A stretch of DNA of 64,000 nucleotides from Monoplex corrugatus (GCA_030674185.1 JAPXFY010000015.1:25313543-25377542), one strand, 5' to 3'; shown: positions 43,735-55,915, counted from the stretch's first letter. The notes: generated by a model not told the origin, from the sequence alone. Translations and numbers: made by a program.

Positions 43735-44093
43735 ACTTTTTCGTAGGATTGATAATTGGGTACATGTATTAAGTGTATTTTTGGCTCTAGGGAGGTGAGA
43801 TATGCGGAAGCAATGTTAGGTAATTTAGGCCTGTTTTTACATATGTTTTGGTGTCCTTATGTATGCTTAAATTTATATTCAGGTTTGGTTTTTTTTATAT
43901 CCCCGTGCTTTTAGTTGGACAGGGTGGTCAACGTCAGGGGCATGTCCTTAGATTATGTGCGCGAATGCATTGATATGTGTTAATTTTCTTTTCTTTTTTT
44001 TTTCCTGTTGGAAGTTTTGTACGTTTTGAAGCAGTTATAGCCCTGATATGGCTCTGCGCAGTTGGCTGGGCTTTAAACAATAACAACAACAAA
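43735..44093 (+). mobile_element. dispersed retroposon tail, copy 2, 5'-truncated
   Basis: Begins near CTTTTTCGTAGGATTGATAA and is colinear with 63297-63655 to the end: TTAGATTATGTGCGCGAATG, GTTATAGCCCTGATATGGCT, GGCTGGGCTTTAAACAATAA and CAACAACAA. A 5' break that differs from copies 1 and 3, with a constant 3' end, is typical of LINE-driven retroposition. The copy at 43990 also carries the poly-T stretch seen at 63549. Confidence 0.85.
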
Positions 44094-44418
44094 ATCTGGA
44101 TAGAGATTTTTCAGATACCAACATGTGTCCAAGCCTGCCAATGCCTAAACCAAACCGCCTTTGTATACGCATGCAAAATATCAAATATGTACGCTAAAGA
44201 TGTGTGACTCTTGTTAGTGGCTGACTTTTGGAAATATGAAAACATGAAAACACTCGACATGCACGTCCACCGAAGATGGAGTATGCAGACTGTGCAGCAG
44301 CATATCACTTGAACAGTTGTTGGGAAAAACAACCAGTGTGCATGCATTCAAGAAAAACTGAAACGCTTAAAAGAAGAAAAAAAACCTTCAAAGATCTTTC
44401 TCTTCAAACTTCCATGCA
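44094..44418. other. unique sequence
   Basis: No gene. Confidence 0.5.
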
Positions 44419-44676
44419 GTCTGCTGAGTTTTGCACAGATAATTGCCAAGACGTCTTCGTTGTCCTCAGTCAATTAACAGCTGCCCAGAACAGCCGGCCC
44501 TCTCGGAGAGAAGCTTTCAAAGAAGCTGTATAAGCTCGGGGAAGAGAGAATCGGCTTGGGGGTCGTGGTGAGGAGTGGTGGCCACACCGGTGGGGGAAAC
44601 GTTTGTCTTGATTGTGAAGCCATCACCGCCCCTTCTCATCCTGTCTTTTCTATCCTGTTAGTATAGTGTCCTCTAT
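44419..44676 (+). repeat. duplicated 250-bp segment, copy B
   Basis: Partner of 41232-41481 in the same orientation, 3.2 kb downstream. The left edge (CTGCTGAGTTTTGC against CCGCTGTCTTTTGC) and right edge (CTATCCTGTTAGTATAGTGTC against CTATCCTGCTAGGGTC) show gradual loss of similarity. Confidence 0.9.
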
Positions 44677-44840
44677 CCCTGCTTCCCTCTGGTCTTCTAT
44701 GGCAAAAACAGGATTTTTCCCCCACAGAGAAGCAGGACACACTGTCTTTATTTGCTGTTCGTTTAACTGAGAAGAAAAATGCGTTTGTGTGTTGCTGATA
44801 CATAAAGGAAAAAGAAATTAGGAAATTAACATGTCCTTAT
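44677..44840. other. unique sequence
   Basis: No gene. Confidence 0.5.
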
Positions 44841-44988
44841 ACACACACACACACAAAGAGAGAAAAGGAGAGAGAGAGAGAGAGAGAGGAGAGACACACA
44901 CACACACACACACTAACACTAACACTAACACAAATACTAACACACACACTAACACATACACACGTGCGCGCGCATATACAACACACGA

Positions 44989-45022
<34 letters not shown>

Positions 45023-45228
45023 CATTGAAAGTTTGACAAACATGAAGACAAACGAGACACACACTGTATTACATTAACAAAAATGCATATGAACACACAC
45101 TACACATAACACACACACCACATATATCACACACACACAGACACACACACACACACAGAAACACACACACAAAAAACACACACACACAGACACACACACA
45201 CAACACACACACACACACACACACACAC

Positions 45229-45297
<69 letters not shown>

Positions 45298-45300
45298 ACG
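44841..45300 (+). repeat. (AC)n, (AG)n and (ACTAAC)n microsatellite cluster
   Basis: CA at 44841-44854, GA at 44867-44892, CA at 44896-44912, ACTAAC units at 44913-44956, CG steps at 44963-44973, GA at 44989-45020, then CA with many single-base interruptions at 45093-45296. Confidence 0.93.
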
Positions 45301-45950
45301 TACATGAAGAAAGAGAGAGAGAGGTTGGGGGGGGGGAGGAGAGACAGACAGAGAAGGGACGATAAATGTTAGCAGGGAAGATAAAAATGTCTTACATCGG
45401 TCAAGCGTGTCCTGGGATGACCCTCTCTTCAGCACGCTTCGCTGACCAAAGAAATAGCAACGAGTCATTTTGCCCTGTTGTATCTAGACATTAGATACAG
45501 ATGTCTCCAACGGAATGGAGAAGTCATCTTTACCCTGTTCTGCCCCCTACTGAAATAGTTAATACAATCATTTGGACATGGACCATCGCTTGTCTCACAA
45601 AAAGCAGATGAAGGAAATGGTTAAGGGTGGTGGTGGGGTAAAGACATAAAGATATAAAAGGAAACTTGTAATGTTTCAGTGGTTTGTGACTCACTCAGAA
45701 CTGAGGTATGTCACACAAAAAAGCCCAGTTTGCAGTGTATTATTTTTAACCCAATATCCCCCCTACAGTCCATTTCCTTCCCCATCCCCCTTTTTAGTAG
45801 CTATGGTATGTTTTTTACTTAATAATCTACTTTCTTGCTTGTGTACGAAAAGGTGGTTTCGTTATGTCTGGCATGCGTTTTAAACTACGTCTTCATATCT
45901 AAATGGATTTATCTGTTGAAAGCAGCTATTTACAAGGAAGTTAATAGCTT
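45301..45950. other. unique sequence with a G run
   Basis: G of about 10 at 45329-45338. No gene. Confidence 0.5.
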
Positions 45951-46070
45951 AGAAGGAGGAGGAGGAGAAGAAGAGGAGGAGGAGAAGGAGGAGGACAAAG
46001 AAGAAGAAGAAAGAAAAGAAGAACTACAAGAATCAGAAGAAGAAAAAGAAATAGAAGGAGATCAGAAGTG
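45951..46070 (+). repeat. GGA/GAA-rich purine tract
   Basis: Mixed GGA, GAA and AAG triplets. The Glu-rich frame across it (45835-46134) is explained by the tract. Confidence 0.85.
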
Positions 46071-46638
46071 TGCGTATTTGTGTTTAATTTGTGTTTTTGA
46101 TGGGCTGTCCAAAGATGTATCAGAAAGACTGTAAACTGCCATTTATTGTGCATTCTTTTACCTCATCTGGTGGCTCAGGCCCATTCCAACAAAGTATCAA
46201 AAACGTCTGAAGTTGAACTGACAGTGTCACATTTTCAAGGGTCTCAGTATAGATTTCTACAATTTGAATTTAGTCGATCGAATAAACTTGATCACATTTT
46301 CAGTTACGATGATCCAAGTAGTTATACTGGGGAATTCTTGGGTAGTAGTTTATGGAGCTTATAGTTAAGAAGAAGGAGGAGGAGGAGAAGAAATATTTCA
46401 GTTATATAGTCGTTTCAGAAAGGTATTAGCACGGCTTAGGTTTACATACACGCGACTTGCTTCCAATGTAAGATGTGTCTAACAACATCAGGGTGTGGAG
46501 CAGGGGGGGGGGGGGAAGCTATTTGCTTCATCTGACTTCTCCTCCTTCTCCTCCCTTAACAGTCATTTGGGCGCCGCGATAAAAAACTGTTCACCAGATT
46601 CCTTCAGCTCTGTCGGTTGTGATCTAACTACCTGACTG
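46071..46638. other. unique sequence
   Basis: A second short GGAGGAGGAG tract near 46374 and poly-G at 46504-46515. No gene. Confidence 0.5.
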
Positions 46639-46834
46639 TTAACTCTTTGACTCCCACAACCTGACCACCAGCATCCTGCATTGTCAACCATGGTAGCAAA
46701 GTAAAAACTTAACCCTTTGACTCCCTCACCATATCCACCAGATTCCTGCAATAGGAAGCTGGTGGATAAGGTGAGGGAATCAAAGGGTTAAGTTTTTGCT
46801 GTTGATGGATAGAGTGGGGGAGTCAAAGGGTTAA
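46639..46834. mobile_element. TTAA-flanked fold-back MITE, copy 2
   Basis: Outer ends TTAACTCTTTGACTCCC and GGGGGAGTCAAAGGGTTAA carry intact TTAA on both sides. The inner palindrome at 46709-46791 has ends TTAACCCTTTGACTCCCTCA and TGAGGGAATCAAAGGGTTAA and the loop CCTGCAATAGG. Architecture is the same as 237-428, so the nested form is a family trait and not a one-off insertion. Confidence 0.8.
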
Positions 46835-47269
46835 AGCGGAAAGTGGAATATGTTATGCATGATGTTACTGACTATTAAAGCTCTTTTCTGAACTTTCGAT
46901 TCTCTTCTGTTTTCGTTCCTTTTTTTTTTTTTCAAGGACGAGGGAGAGCAAAGGTTTGGAGAGGAGACAACGAACACATTGACATTTAATTGTTCGTTCA
47001 TTGCGGCGTTAACTGTGTCTTCACAAAAAAAAGGTACAAAGTTCAAACGGCGTCGAACTATTATCGGGAGAAAAGACGAAAAGCTGTTGGTGCTTATGTC
47101 TGATGTATTTACGGGCTTTCAGGCATGGTCCATTAAAAGATACTGACGGGCCTGCGCCGACAAACGCTCTAGGTGGGAAATGTGATTTTTTTTTCCTTTT
47201 TCTTATTTACTGTGTAACTGTCATCAGTCGAGTCCACACGCACAGAAAGTCTCTCTTATTTTCTCTCTC
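46835..47269. other. unique sequence
   Basis: Poly-T at 46920-46932. No gene. Confidence 0.5.
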
Positions 47270-47563
47270 TCTGTCTCACGCACGCACGCGCGCGCGCACA
47301 CACAAACATACATACACATACTCACACACACACACTCACACACACACACACACATGCACGCACGCAAATGTACACGCACATGCGTGCACATGCACACACA
47401 CATACACACACACACTCTCTCTCTCTTTGTCTGTCTGTCTGTCTCTGTCTGTCCGTCTGTCTGTCTGTCTGTCCTCTCTCTCTCTCACACACAGACACAT
47501 ACACAGACACACACACAGACACACACACAGACACATAGACACACACACACACACACACACACA

Positions 47564-47632
<69 letters not shown>

Positions 47633-47636
47633 AGAG
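47270..47636 (+). repeat. (CACG), (CA)n, (CT)n, (CTGT)n and (CACAGA)n cluster
   Basis: CG core at 47286-47297. CA with ACGCA steps to 47416, a pyrimidine block with CTGT at 47417-47486, then CACAGACA units and CA to 47630. Confidence 0.94.
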
Positions 47637-48137
47637 TGAAAGGGGGGGGGGAGGGAAGAGATCCAAACGATTTATTTTATAGCATAGATCAGAACCCCTC
47701 GTGAACAACATGAAACGCTATAAACAAATTCCGAAAATAATTGCAACAAACTTAGAGAGAGGCAGGCGTTGGTGGGTGTGTGGGAGTGATGATGTTTTTT
47801 TATATCACAGTTTATGGCCACTCATGAAGTGTATGTGAGCGATTTAAATAGTTACAAAACGATACATTTTGAAAATTATTGCAATGATTTGAAAGTGAAT
47901 TCAAACTCAAGTGTGTTTAGTATCTGAATCTTGCGGGTCTTTTCAGTTTCAAGACGGCGCCGCTTAGCCGCCCAAATCTACACAATGTTTTGTTGAATAA
48001 AAAGGCGAGCGGTTGAAAACTGGAAATTTATTAAACGATTTGTTTGGAATGAACTTTTTGTCCTGATTTGATTGCTTAGGCGCCACTGAACTGTTACTGA
48101 AATACCTAAAGTGCATTTTGCCTTAACGGTGATTCTT
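47637..48137. other. unique sequence
   Basis: G run at 47642-47651; the rest A/T-rich. No gene. Confidence 0.5.
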
Positions 48138-48184
48138 GACTGTCTGTCTGTCTGTTTCGCTGTCTCTGTCTCTATCTCTGTTTC

Positions 48185-48224
<40 letters not shown>

Positions 48225-48446
48225 CCTATCTATCTATTTATCTATCTCTATCTCCCTGTCTATGTCTCTCTCTCCCCTCTCTCTCTTCTCCCCCCCCCCT
48301 CTCTGTCTCTGTCGTGTCTATTTCTGCATCTGTCTGTCCGTCTGTCTGTCTGTCTCTCCTTCTCCTCTTTGTATTTCTTGCCCCTCTCTCTCCCCTCTCC
48401 CCCCCCCCCCTCTCTCTCTGTATATTCTCTCTCCTCTCACCCCTCT
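48138..48446 (+). repeat. pyrimidine tract with (CTGT)n, (TATC)n and (CT)n
   Basis: (TATC) about 13 units at 48188-48244, poly-C of 8-10 at 48291 and 48400, CTGT at 48330-48354. The Ser/Leu/Tyr-rich frames here are repeat-derived. Confidence 0.94.
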
Positions 48447-48672
48447 GTGATCGGGTGGTCAGTGATACCATACAACGAACTTTCGACGTAACGTGATCTG
48501 GAGTCCCTGTCACAGCAAGTTTTTGTGTGTGTGTGTGTTTGATTGTTCTTTATGCTCCACAGTCCTTAATGTTCCTATGTAAGGGCTTTACGCCCAACAC
48601 AACAAACTATTTGTATTTGTATTTGTATTCTTTGTGTCTCTGTATCTTTGAAGTACACATCCGTGTAGGCAC
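48447..48672. other. unique sequence
   Basis: A (TATTTG)3 run lies at 48610-48627. No gene. Confidence 0.5.
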
Positions 48673-49013
<341 letters not shown>

Positions 49014-50840
49014 CAGACGCAAAACGGCCGTTCTCGGGACAATCCCTCGCAACGTTTACCGTTGTCGGCTTTGTGTGTGATTGAAAGCTTTGAAGGTTCA
49101 CACGGGGTTGGGCAGGTGGCTCGACTCCTTTGGAAGCGAACCAAAGATCGCAGAAAGGACTTTGAGAGAACTGAGAAGCGCCTGAATACAAGAAAGGCAA
49201 TAACATGAATAAAGTGATACATCACTCCCCCATCAAAAATATCACTGGGAAGTGTCTCTATTGAAGAGGTCACAGGGTTAAAGATGGAAGGAGGAGAGGG
49301 GGGGGGGGCTTAGGCGTGGTGTTTTATAGCTCACAGGAATCGTTTTAAGTAAATACGGGAGCCGTCGAGATCACATCCATAGCTACCCACACTATCGGCA
49401 CAAAAACTTAGGGTTGACAAAAGAGGTAAGCATCACTTCGTATAAAAAAAAGTCCTAGAACGATATAGAGGTTATGATTATCTTCGTTTCTTTTCTTCCC
49501 TTCTCGGATCCCTCTTAATCTATGTATTAAGTCAAGTCAACTTCTTTTTATCTCCAGAAGAAAACTTACATCATGGTCTTTCACAAGAATGCAATACAAA
49601 CGCTTCAAACATCCATATTAAAATAACATAACATGGAAAATAAACCCACTCTCGTACGTGAAATAGCACTAAATAAAAGGAGATTGCACGTAGGCTACTT
49701 TCCTAACCTATCCATTACACACACTACCACCATTACCGGTACTGCTTCATGTATTTAGTCATTGAAATGAATGTATCCGTAAATAAAGTAAGGAACCAAA
49801 CATATTTGAATGCATGAATACACATGCACGTTGCAGGAAAATATGTATGCACACGCGCACGCAGCACACACCATATACATATCGTATATGCGTGGTTCAG
49901 GCTGCGTCTTGGTTAAAAAAAAAAACTGGACGGATTTGGGGAGGAAGCTTTGTGTTGACATATGGAAGAGGAATGGAAAGTAAAGCCATAATCACTGATC
50001 TTTGTCAAGATCGTTGAGAAAAGTTCGCTGGGGTTTCCAGTACCGTTTGCACACAAAAATGTTTCAGTGTACTATAAACCATTCAGCAAAACTAAGATTT
50101 AAACCAATTTTTCGTCGAAAAATCAATAACAAGAAATGTCCATGCCGTATTTTATATACATGTATATATATTGGATCTCATTCAGCACATGGCATCTGTA
50201 GCGTCAGTGAATATGCAATTTAGTCCGGGCGCGGAGATGACATTTTGAAAATTTGAAACTGACTGCATGAGGGATGAGTATCAAGAACTTTCAATATTCT
50301 TGTGACAAAAAGAACACTAGTACCAGAAATAAAGAGCACAATAGTTGTAAACAGGAACATGTTCCTTGGTTGCACTGAAGAACGCTATACACTCACATTG
50401 GACCCATGACAACACATACGTATATGGTTTAGAGCGTACTGCTCTAAGCTACTTTATTGTTCTTGCCACAGAAACGAGTACTTTTAGAGGGAAAATTAGA
50501 GGGGATTTGGAGGTTTCTATTTGAACACAGATGCTAGATATTGCATACCCATCAGCCTACCAGTGAACACACACAACTGTCATGTGAAACTAGAAACAAA
50601 ACAGTATTTATCCACGTGAGTGACCACGTAATGGCAACAAACAAACAAACAAAGCGCCTGAAGTATCTTTATGTGTGACAGGGGCAAGTGTTAAACTGCA
50701 AAATGATTTCACTGATCATACTCGTCCCTGTCCAGTTCAGTCCTCCACTCAAACAAATGGTTAGGCATGGGTCACACACGAAACATGAATATGAAGGATC
50801 ATCAGGTCAGCCTCACCAACATCCACACACGGCTGAATGA
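49014..50840. other. long low-repeat stretch, A/T-rich
   Basis: About 1.8 kb with only a poly-G of 10 at 49298 and poly-A at 49915-49924. No frame above about 75 codons and no recognised repeat. Confidence 0.5.
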
Positions 50841-51440
50841 GCATCAGGTCAGACACTTGTTGGCACGCTTGGCTGCCCAAGGTCTTCCCGACATGAGCTG
50901 ATGACCAGTCCCCACTTTGAACACGTTCCCACTCCTGTCACCGCAGAGACAACCGATGACACCCGGGAGGTCGCAACCTTTACGCCACCACGTCAACCCG
51001 CGTTGCGGGGCAATTAACAAGATTGCTCTCCCTTTGCCGACGCACCACAGCAAGGAGTTCTCTTCCCCTGTTTTTCTGCCTGGCCTCCCTTCTGTCCATC
51101 CAGCCCAGTGTGGGGATATTGGCGGAGGTGACAGGGAGACAGAGGGCAGACGACTGACAAGAGAAATTTGTAAAATGGAAGGTGGAGGTGGGAGGCGAGG
51201 CCCTTCAATTGATAAGCTAGGGAAAGGGCCGGAGATGCAGGGATGCTGGGGCTCTCACTTTATTAAAGAGCTAGAGGCCTGCACGCCTGTCTAACCCTTT
51301 GTCCGCTGAGGCGGAAAACGTAGAACGAAGTGGTGAAGGATGGGATGGAAGCTCGCAGCATCTCCAGAGACCTCGGGGTTGAGGAGCGGCAGTGGCGTGG
51401 TGGATGGAGTAGGTCTGATGATGCAAATAAGGACTTGAAA
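50841..51440. other. unique GC-moderate island
   Basis: A 125-codon plus frame (50917-51294) and opposite-strand frames overlap; none is recognisable. The block stands out in composition from its A/T-rich surroundings and is a candidate for conservation testing. Confidence 0.35.
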
Positions 51441-52300
51441 GGAAGGGGGTCATATGGGAATCGGGATACTTATGTTTTATGGGAAGACGGGAGATTGAAA
51501 CTTTTGTGCTGTATTGTTGTTGCAGCAGGAATTTTGTTCTTTGCGTAATCACATTAATTTAAAGCATAATTGAACGAAATGTAGTAATAGTGAAGACTGA
51601 AATTTGTCACATTTCTGAACGGTTTTGGGTCTCTTCGAAATTTAAGAGAAAACAACAACAGCCTAATACTAGAAGAAACAGTACTACTAATGATGATAAT
51701 GGAGATCAAATGAAAGGGGAAACAAGTTACTTCAGTCGTATGAGGCGAGACTGTGGTTGTTTCAGAAAAACAAACTATCTCATAGATGATATTCTTCTTT
51801 TGTTTGATTATCCTTTCCATGGTTAAGTCAAGGGTTCAGCTGATTGAGAAATCTAGAATACAGAAAACATTGATACACATGATCCAAGTTTTTGGGATCA
51901 CAGTGACTGTTGATATCAAAATGCACTAGAAAATACTTGCTGCTACGTTTTCAGGGTGGATTGTACGACACTAATAACATTTTGGTCGTATGTCTGACTT
52001 TCGACGTCTCCCGTCTGTGTCAGTCTGAATGGGATAGTCTGGTTTCAAAGTTCTTGTCGCGTACTGATATTTCACATATTTCATATATTTCAGATATCAG
52101 GTTAGCTCAGTTATCTATGTATAGTTTGATCAATACAACATACATCCAGCCTTACGATCTGAGTCTATAATATGTCTGATCACCTTGGTGTGCCCACTTT
52201 AAGGGAGCGGTTTCAGCGATTAAAACTGAAGTATTAAGGAAGCAGGCCCCCAAAGATATCCTCCGAAGGCGGGGAGCATCACTGTGAGAACGGAAAGAGC
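51441..52300. other. unique A/T-rich sequence
   Basis: Short ATATTTCA repeat at 52069-52092. No gene. Confidence 0.5.
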
Positions 52301-52624
52301 AAAAAGAGCAAGAGAGAGAGAGAGGGAGGGATCTTTAGTGACAGAGGCCCAGCCGAGTTTGCAGACCATTGAGGTGGAAGTGATGAGCCAGCCGAGTTGG
52401 GGGCCCGCCATCACAATATTTGACACATACTTCAAGTCCTCTTTTCTTCATGTGCGAGGCTCCCCTGACAGCCTGCCTTTCTCGATCTGTCTCTTCGCTG
52501 TTTGTTTCTCTCTCTCTGTTTTTCCGTGTATGTGTCTGTCTGTCTGTCGGTTCATCTGTCTGTTTCTGAATCTGTTTTGTATGTCTCAGTGTCTTATTTG
52601 TCTCTTCAGTTATTCCTCCTCTCT

Positions 52625-52682
<58 letters not shown>

Positions 52683-52792
52683 CTTTCTCTCTTGGTCGCT
52701 CTTGGTCTTTCTGTCCCGGTCTCAGTACCTTTGCAGTATAGGGCGTTAACAAGAGTACGCTTTATGCTTTTTATCCATCTGCCTAGTCTGTT

Positions 52793-52827
<35 letters not shown>

Positions 52828-52944
52828 CGTCTTCTCTCTCTCTCACACTCTCTCCGTCGCTTTCTCTCTCCTCTCTCTCTCTCTGTCCCCCCCCCCCTCT
52901 CTCTCTCTCTCCATTTCTATCAGTCTGTTTTCTGTCTGTTTGTC
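52301..52944 (+). repeat. GA tract and pyrimidine microsatellites
   Basis: GA at 52301-52328; CT at 52619-52686; CTGT at 52795-52827; CT with C runs at 52830-52915. Unique sequence at 52330-52460 in between. Confidence 0.85.
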
Positions 52945-53982
52945 TCCTTCTTCTCTGGCTGTCTCTCTGTCTGTCTGTCTCTTTCTTCTCTGGCTGTCTC
53001 TCTGTCTGTCTGTCTCTTTCTTCTCTGGCTGTCTCTCTGTCTGTCTGTCTCTTTCTTCTCTGGCTGTCTCTCTGTCTGTCTGTCTCTTTCTTCTCTGGCG
53101 GCTGTCTGTCTGTCTGTCTGTCTCTTTCTTCTCTGGCTGTCTGTCTGTCTGTCTGTCTCTTTCTTCTCTGGCTGGCTGTCTGTCTGTCTGTCTCTTTCTT
53201 CTCTGGCTGTCTGTCTCTTTCTTCTCTGGCTGTCTCTCTGTCTGTCTGTCTCTTTCTTCTCTGGCTGGCTGTCTGTCTGTCTGTCTCTTTCTTCTCTGGC
53301 TGGCTGTCTGTCTGTCTGTCTCTTTCTTCTCTGGCTGGCTGTCTGTCTGTCTGTCTCTTTCTTCTCTGGCTGGCTGTCTGTCTGTCTGTCTCTTTCTTCT
53401 GGCTGGCTGGTCTGTCTGTCTGTCTGTCTCTTTCTTCTCTGCTGGCTGTCTGTCTGTCTGTCTCTTTCTTCTCTGGCTGTCTGTCTGTCTGTCTCTTTCT
53501 TCTCTGGCGCTTGTCTGTCTGTCTCTTCTTCTGTGTCCTCTGTCTGTCTCTTCTCTGGCTGGCGTCTCTGTCTGTCTGTCTCTTTCTTCTCTGGCTGTCT
53601 CTCTGTCTGTCTCTTTCTTCCTGGCTGTCTGTCTGTCTGTCTTTCTTCTGCTGTCTCTCTGTCTGTCTGTCTCTTTCTTCTCTGGATGTCTCTCTGTCTG
53701 TCTGTCTCTTTCTTCTCTGGCTGCTGTCTGTCTGTCTGTCTCTTTCTTCTCTGGCTGTCTGTCTGTCTGTCTGTCTCTTTTTCTCTGCTTCTTCGTCTGT
53801 CTGTCTCTTTCTTCTCTGGCTGGCTGTCTGTCTGTCTGTCTCTTTCTTCTCTGGCTGTCTCTCTGTCTGTCTGTCTCTTTCTTCTCTGGCTGTCTCTCTG
53901 TCTGTCTGTCTCTTTCTTCTCTGGCTGGCTGTCTGTCTGTCTGTCTCTTTCTTCTCTGGCTGGCTGTCTGTCTGTCTGTCTC

Positions 53983-53990
<8 letters not shown>
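52945..53990 (+). repeat. 35-36-bp minisatellite of CTGT/CT type, about 31 copies
   Basis: The unit is CTCTTTCTTCTCTGGCTGTC followed by TCTCTGTCTGTCTGT, with a frequent CTGGCTGGCTGTCTG variant. Small deletions cluster at 53400-53800. The plus strand holds almost no A, so TAA, TAG and TGA can hardly occur. This accounts for frames of 624 and 441 codons open side by side (52284-54158 and 52940-54265). Confidence 0.96.
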
Positions 53991-54036
<46 letters not shown>

Positions 54037-54040
54037 TCAT
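53991..54040 (+). repeat. (CTGT)n(CT)n tail of the array
   Basis: CT-rich run ending the minisatellite. Confidence 0.9.
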
Positions 54041-54497
54041 TCTCAGGCTTCAGTCACAATCATCTCTTTTATACTGCCTGTCGTTCTTAGTCTCTTGTCT
54101 CTCAGCTCAGAGATACTTTTTGTGGACGGCTGGAGTAAAGACTCCAGACCTCAGATGACTTGTTTACATCATAGGCTACGGCCTTTCATGTGGAAGGAGT
54201 CTGTAAACATACATCAACATAAACAAAAACAGAAACATAACACTATACAACACAGTGTACTGTGAATGATTACAAAAATGTTCGATGTACAAATTAATAG
54301 TGGAGTAAAGACAATACACTGAGAAATTGAACCTCCGCCTTCATCTCGCGAACTTTCTCTAAACTCTTACCTTACCCCTCCCTCCCCTCCCTCCCCCCCT
54401 CTCTCTCTCTTAACTTCTAAGCTAATAGCTGCTACCTTTGGAAACAAAGCATCATTATCATTGTAATTATCGTTTTTTCTTAATGTATTTGCTTCTC
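54041..54497. other. unique sequence
   Basis: CT/CCT patch at 54370-54410. No gene. Confidence 0.5.
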
Positions 54498-54680
54498 TGT
54501 GTGTGTGTGTGTGTGTGTATGTGTGTGTGTGTGTGTTTTGTGTGTGTGTGCGCGCGTGCGCGCATGCGTGCGTGCGTGCGTGTGTTTGTACGCGTGCTGT
54601 CCTCTCTGTTCTTTGTGTGTAATCTCTCTCTCTCTCACTTTGCTTAAGTACGCGCGCGTGTGTGTGCATGCACACACGTT
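54498..54680 (+). repeat. (TG)n, (CG) and (TGCG)n microsatellite
   Basis: TG at 54498-54549, CGCG and TGCG steps to 54582, a CT run at 54624-54636, then ACGCGCGCGTGTGTGTGCAT at 54651-54670. Confidence 0.93.
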
Positions 54681-55138
54681 CTTAACACACGCAAGTGGGG
54701 GCGGGGAAGGAGGAACACTCCATTTGGTCACAAACCGAATAGGAAACGGAGAGAGTGAGCAGGAGGAAGTAGGCCGGGGAGAGGGAGAGGTGGGGGCGAT
54801 CTCACACGACAGGGCTGGGAAGCTCTCTTGAGGACACAAGGTGAATTAAATCCTCATTAAGGCGAGGTGTGAAGTTGGTTGTTGTTAAGCATGTTGAACA
54901 AGCTGAGCTTGGCCTGAAACGTCCATCGCTTTTTTCCCTTTTTTTTGGGGGGGGGGGGGGGAGGGGGAGTTAGGGAGCTGGAGAGTCACAAGTAAACAGT
55001 AACATGCCACGCTTCATGCGCACGTACGCTTGTGCGCTCGGTTCCTATTGTTGGTGCAGTCACTGACATGCACTGCACCACTTAAGACAAGGTGATAGAG
55101 AGGATACAGAGAGGGGGTGATGTGATGAGAGTGGTGGG
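54681..55138. other. unique sequence with poly-G
   Basis: T8 then G of about 16 at 54938-54962. No gene. Confidence 0.5.
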
Positions 55139-55186
55139 GCAGCGAGCGAGCGAGCGAGCGAGCGAGAGAGAGAGAGAGAGAGAGAA
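55139..55186 (+). repeat. (GCGA)n passing into (GA)n
   Basis: About six GCGA units then ten GA units. Confidence 0.95.
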
Positions 55187-55618
55187 CATGCGAAAGAGAA
55201 ATGATTAAATTATGAAACTGAAAATTCCAACGGTATGTAAATATTAGTAAATGTGCCGGTTTACATAAGTATCTATGCTAAAAGAATACAATAAAAAGAA
55301 TTCTTTTAAAAATCCATCAGTACGCAACAAGTAACAAGAAGCGACAAGAGAGAGAAGGGGGAGAGAGAGAGAGAGAGAGAAGGGGAGAGCCCAGTTTTTC
55401 ATATCGTAGGCAACGATATTTGGCACTATTTTCAAATACAGTTGTTATTGATGTTTTGCACTATTTTGAAATATCAATGTTACTACTGTTTTGCATTACT
55501 TTGAAAGAATGATCTTACTGACGTTTCGTTTGTTTTGGTGTAAGACCCCACCCCTTCCCCCACCCGTTGGATGAAGGTTGCATGAACAATGCACTTATTT
55601 GCTCGTTTCATCTCACCG
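55187..55618. other. unique A/T-rich sequence with GA tract
   Basis: GA at 55350-55380. ATTTTGAAATATCAATGTTA resembles the preceding ATTTTCAAATACAGTTGTTA, a diverged local duplication (about 60-bp period, 55420-55520). Confidence 0.55.
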
Positions 55619-55673
55619 CGACGCAACGCAACACAACGCAACGCAACGGAGCACAACACAACACAACACAACA
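55619..55673 (+). repeat. (CGCAA)n/(CACAA)n pentanucleotide repeat
   Basis: ACGCAACGCAACACAACGCA then ACACAACACAACACAAC. Confidence 0.9.
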
Positions 55674-55730
55674 CTCTTATTTCTATTTATCCATTCTCTT
55701 TGTCTCCATCCCTCCCTCATTTTCATTCTT

Positions 55731-55735
55731 TCTCT

Positions 55736-55771
<36 letters not shown>

Positions 55772-55815
55772 CTCTCTCTCTTCTCTCTCTTCTCCTCTTC
55801 TCTCTCTCTCTCTCA

Positions 55816-55851
<36 letters not shown>

Positions 55852-55915
55852 TTCTCGTCTCTGTCTGTGTGTCTGTCTTCTGTCTGCCTGTCTGTTCTCT
55901 CTCTCTCTCTTCGCT
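55731..55915 (+). repeat. (CT)n and (CTGT)n pyrimidine tract
   Basis: CT with CTCCTC breaks to 55815, CTGT at 55817-55852, then mixed. Confidence 0.94.

Noticed and set aside
44276..44533. Conserved short protein shared by the two 250-bp copies
   Set aside because: The copies stay identical beyond the stop codon and at all codon positions, so DNA-level duplication explains it without coding constraint.
52284..54158. 624-codon open frame
   Set aside because: It lies in a 35-bp pyrimidine-rich minisatellite with almost no A on the coding strand; a second frame of 441 codons is open over the same DNA.
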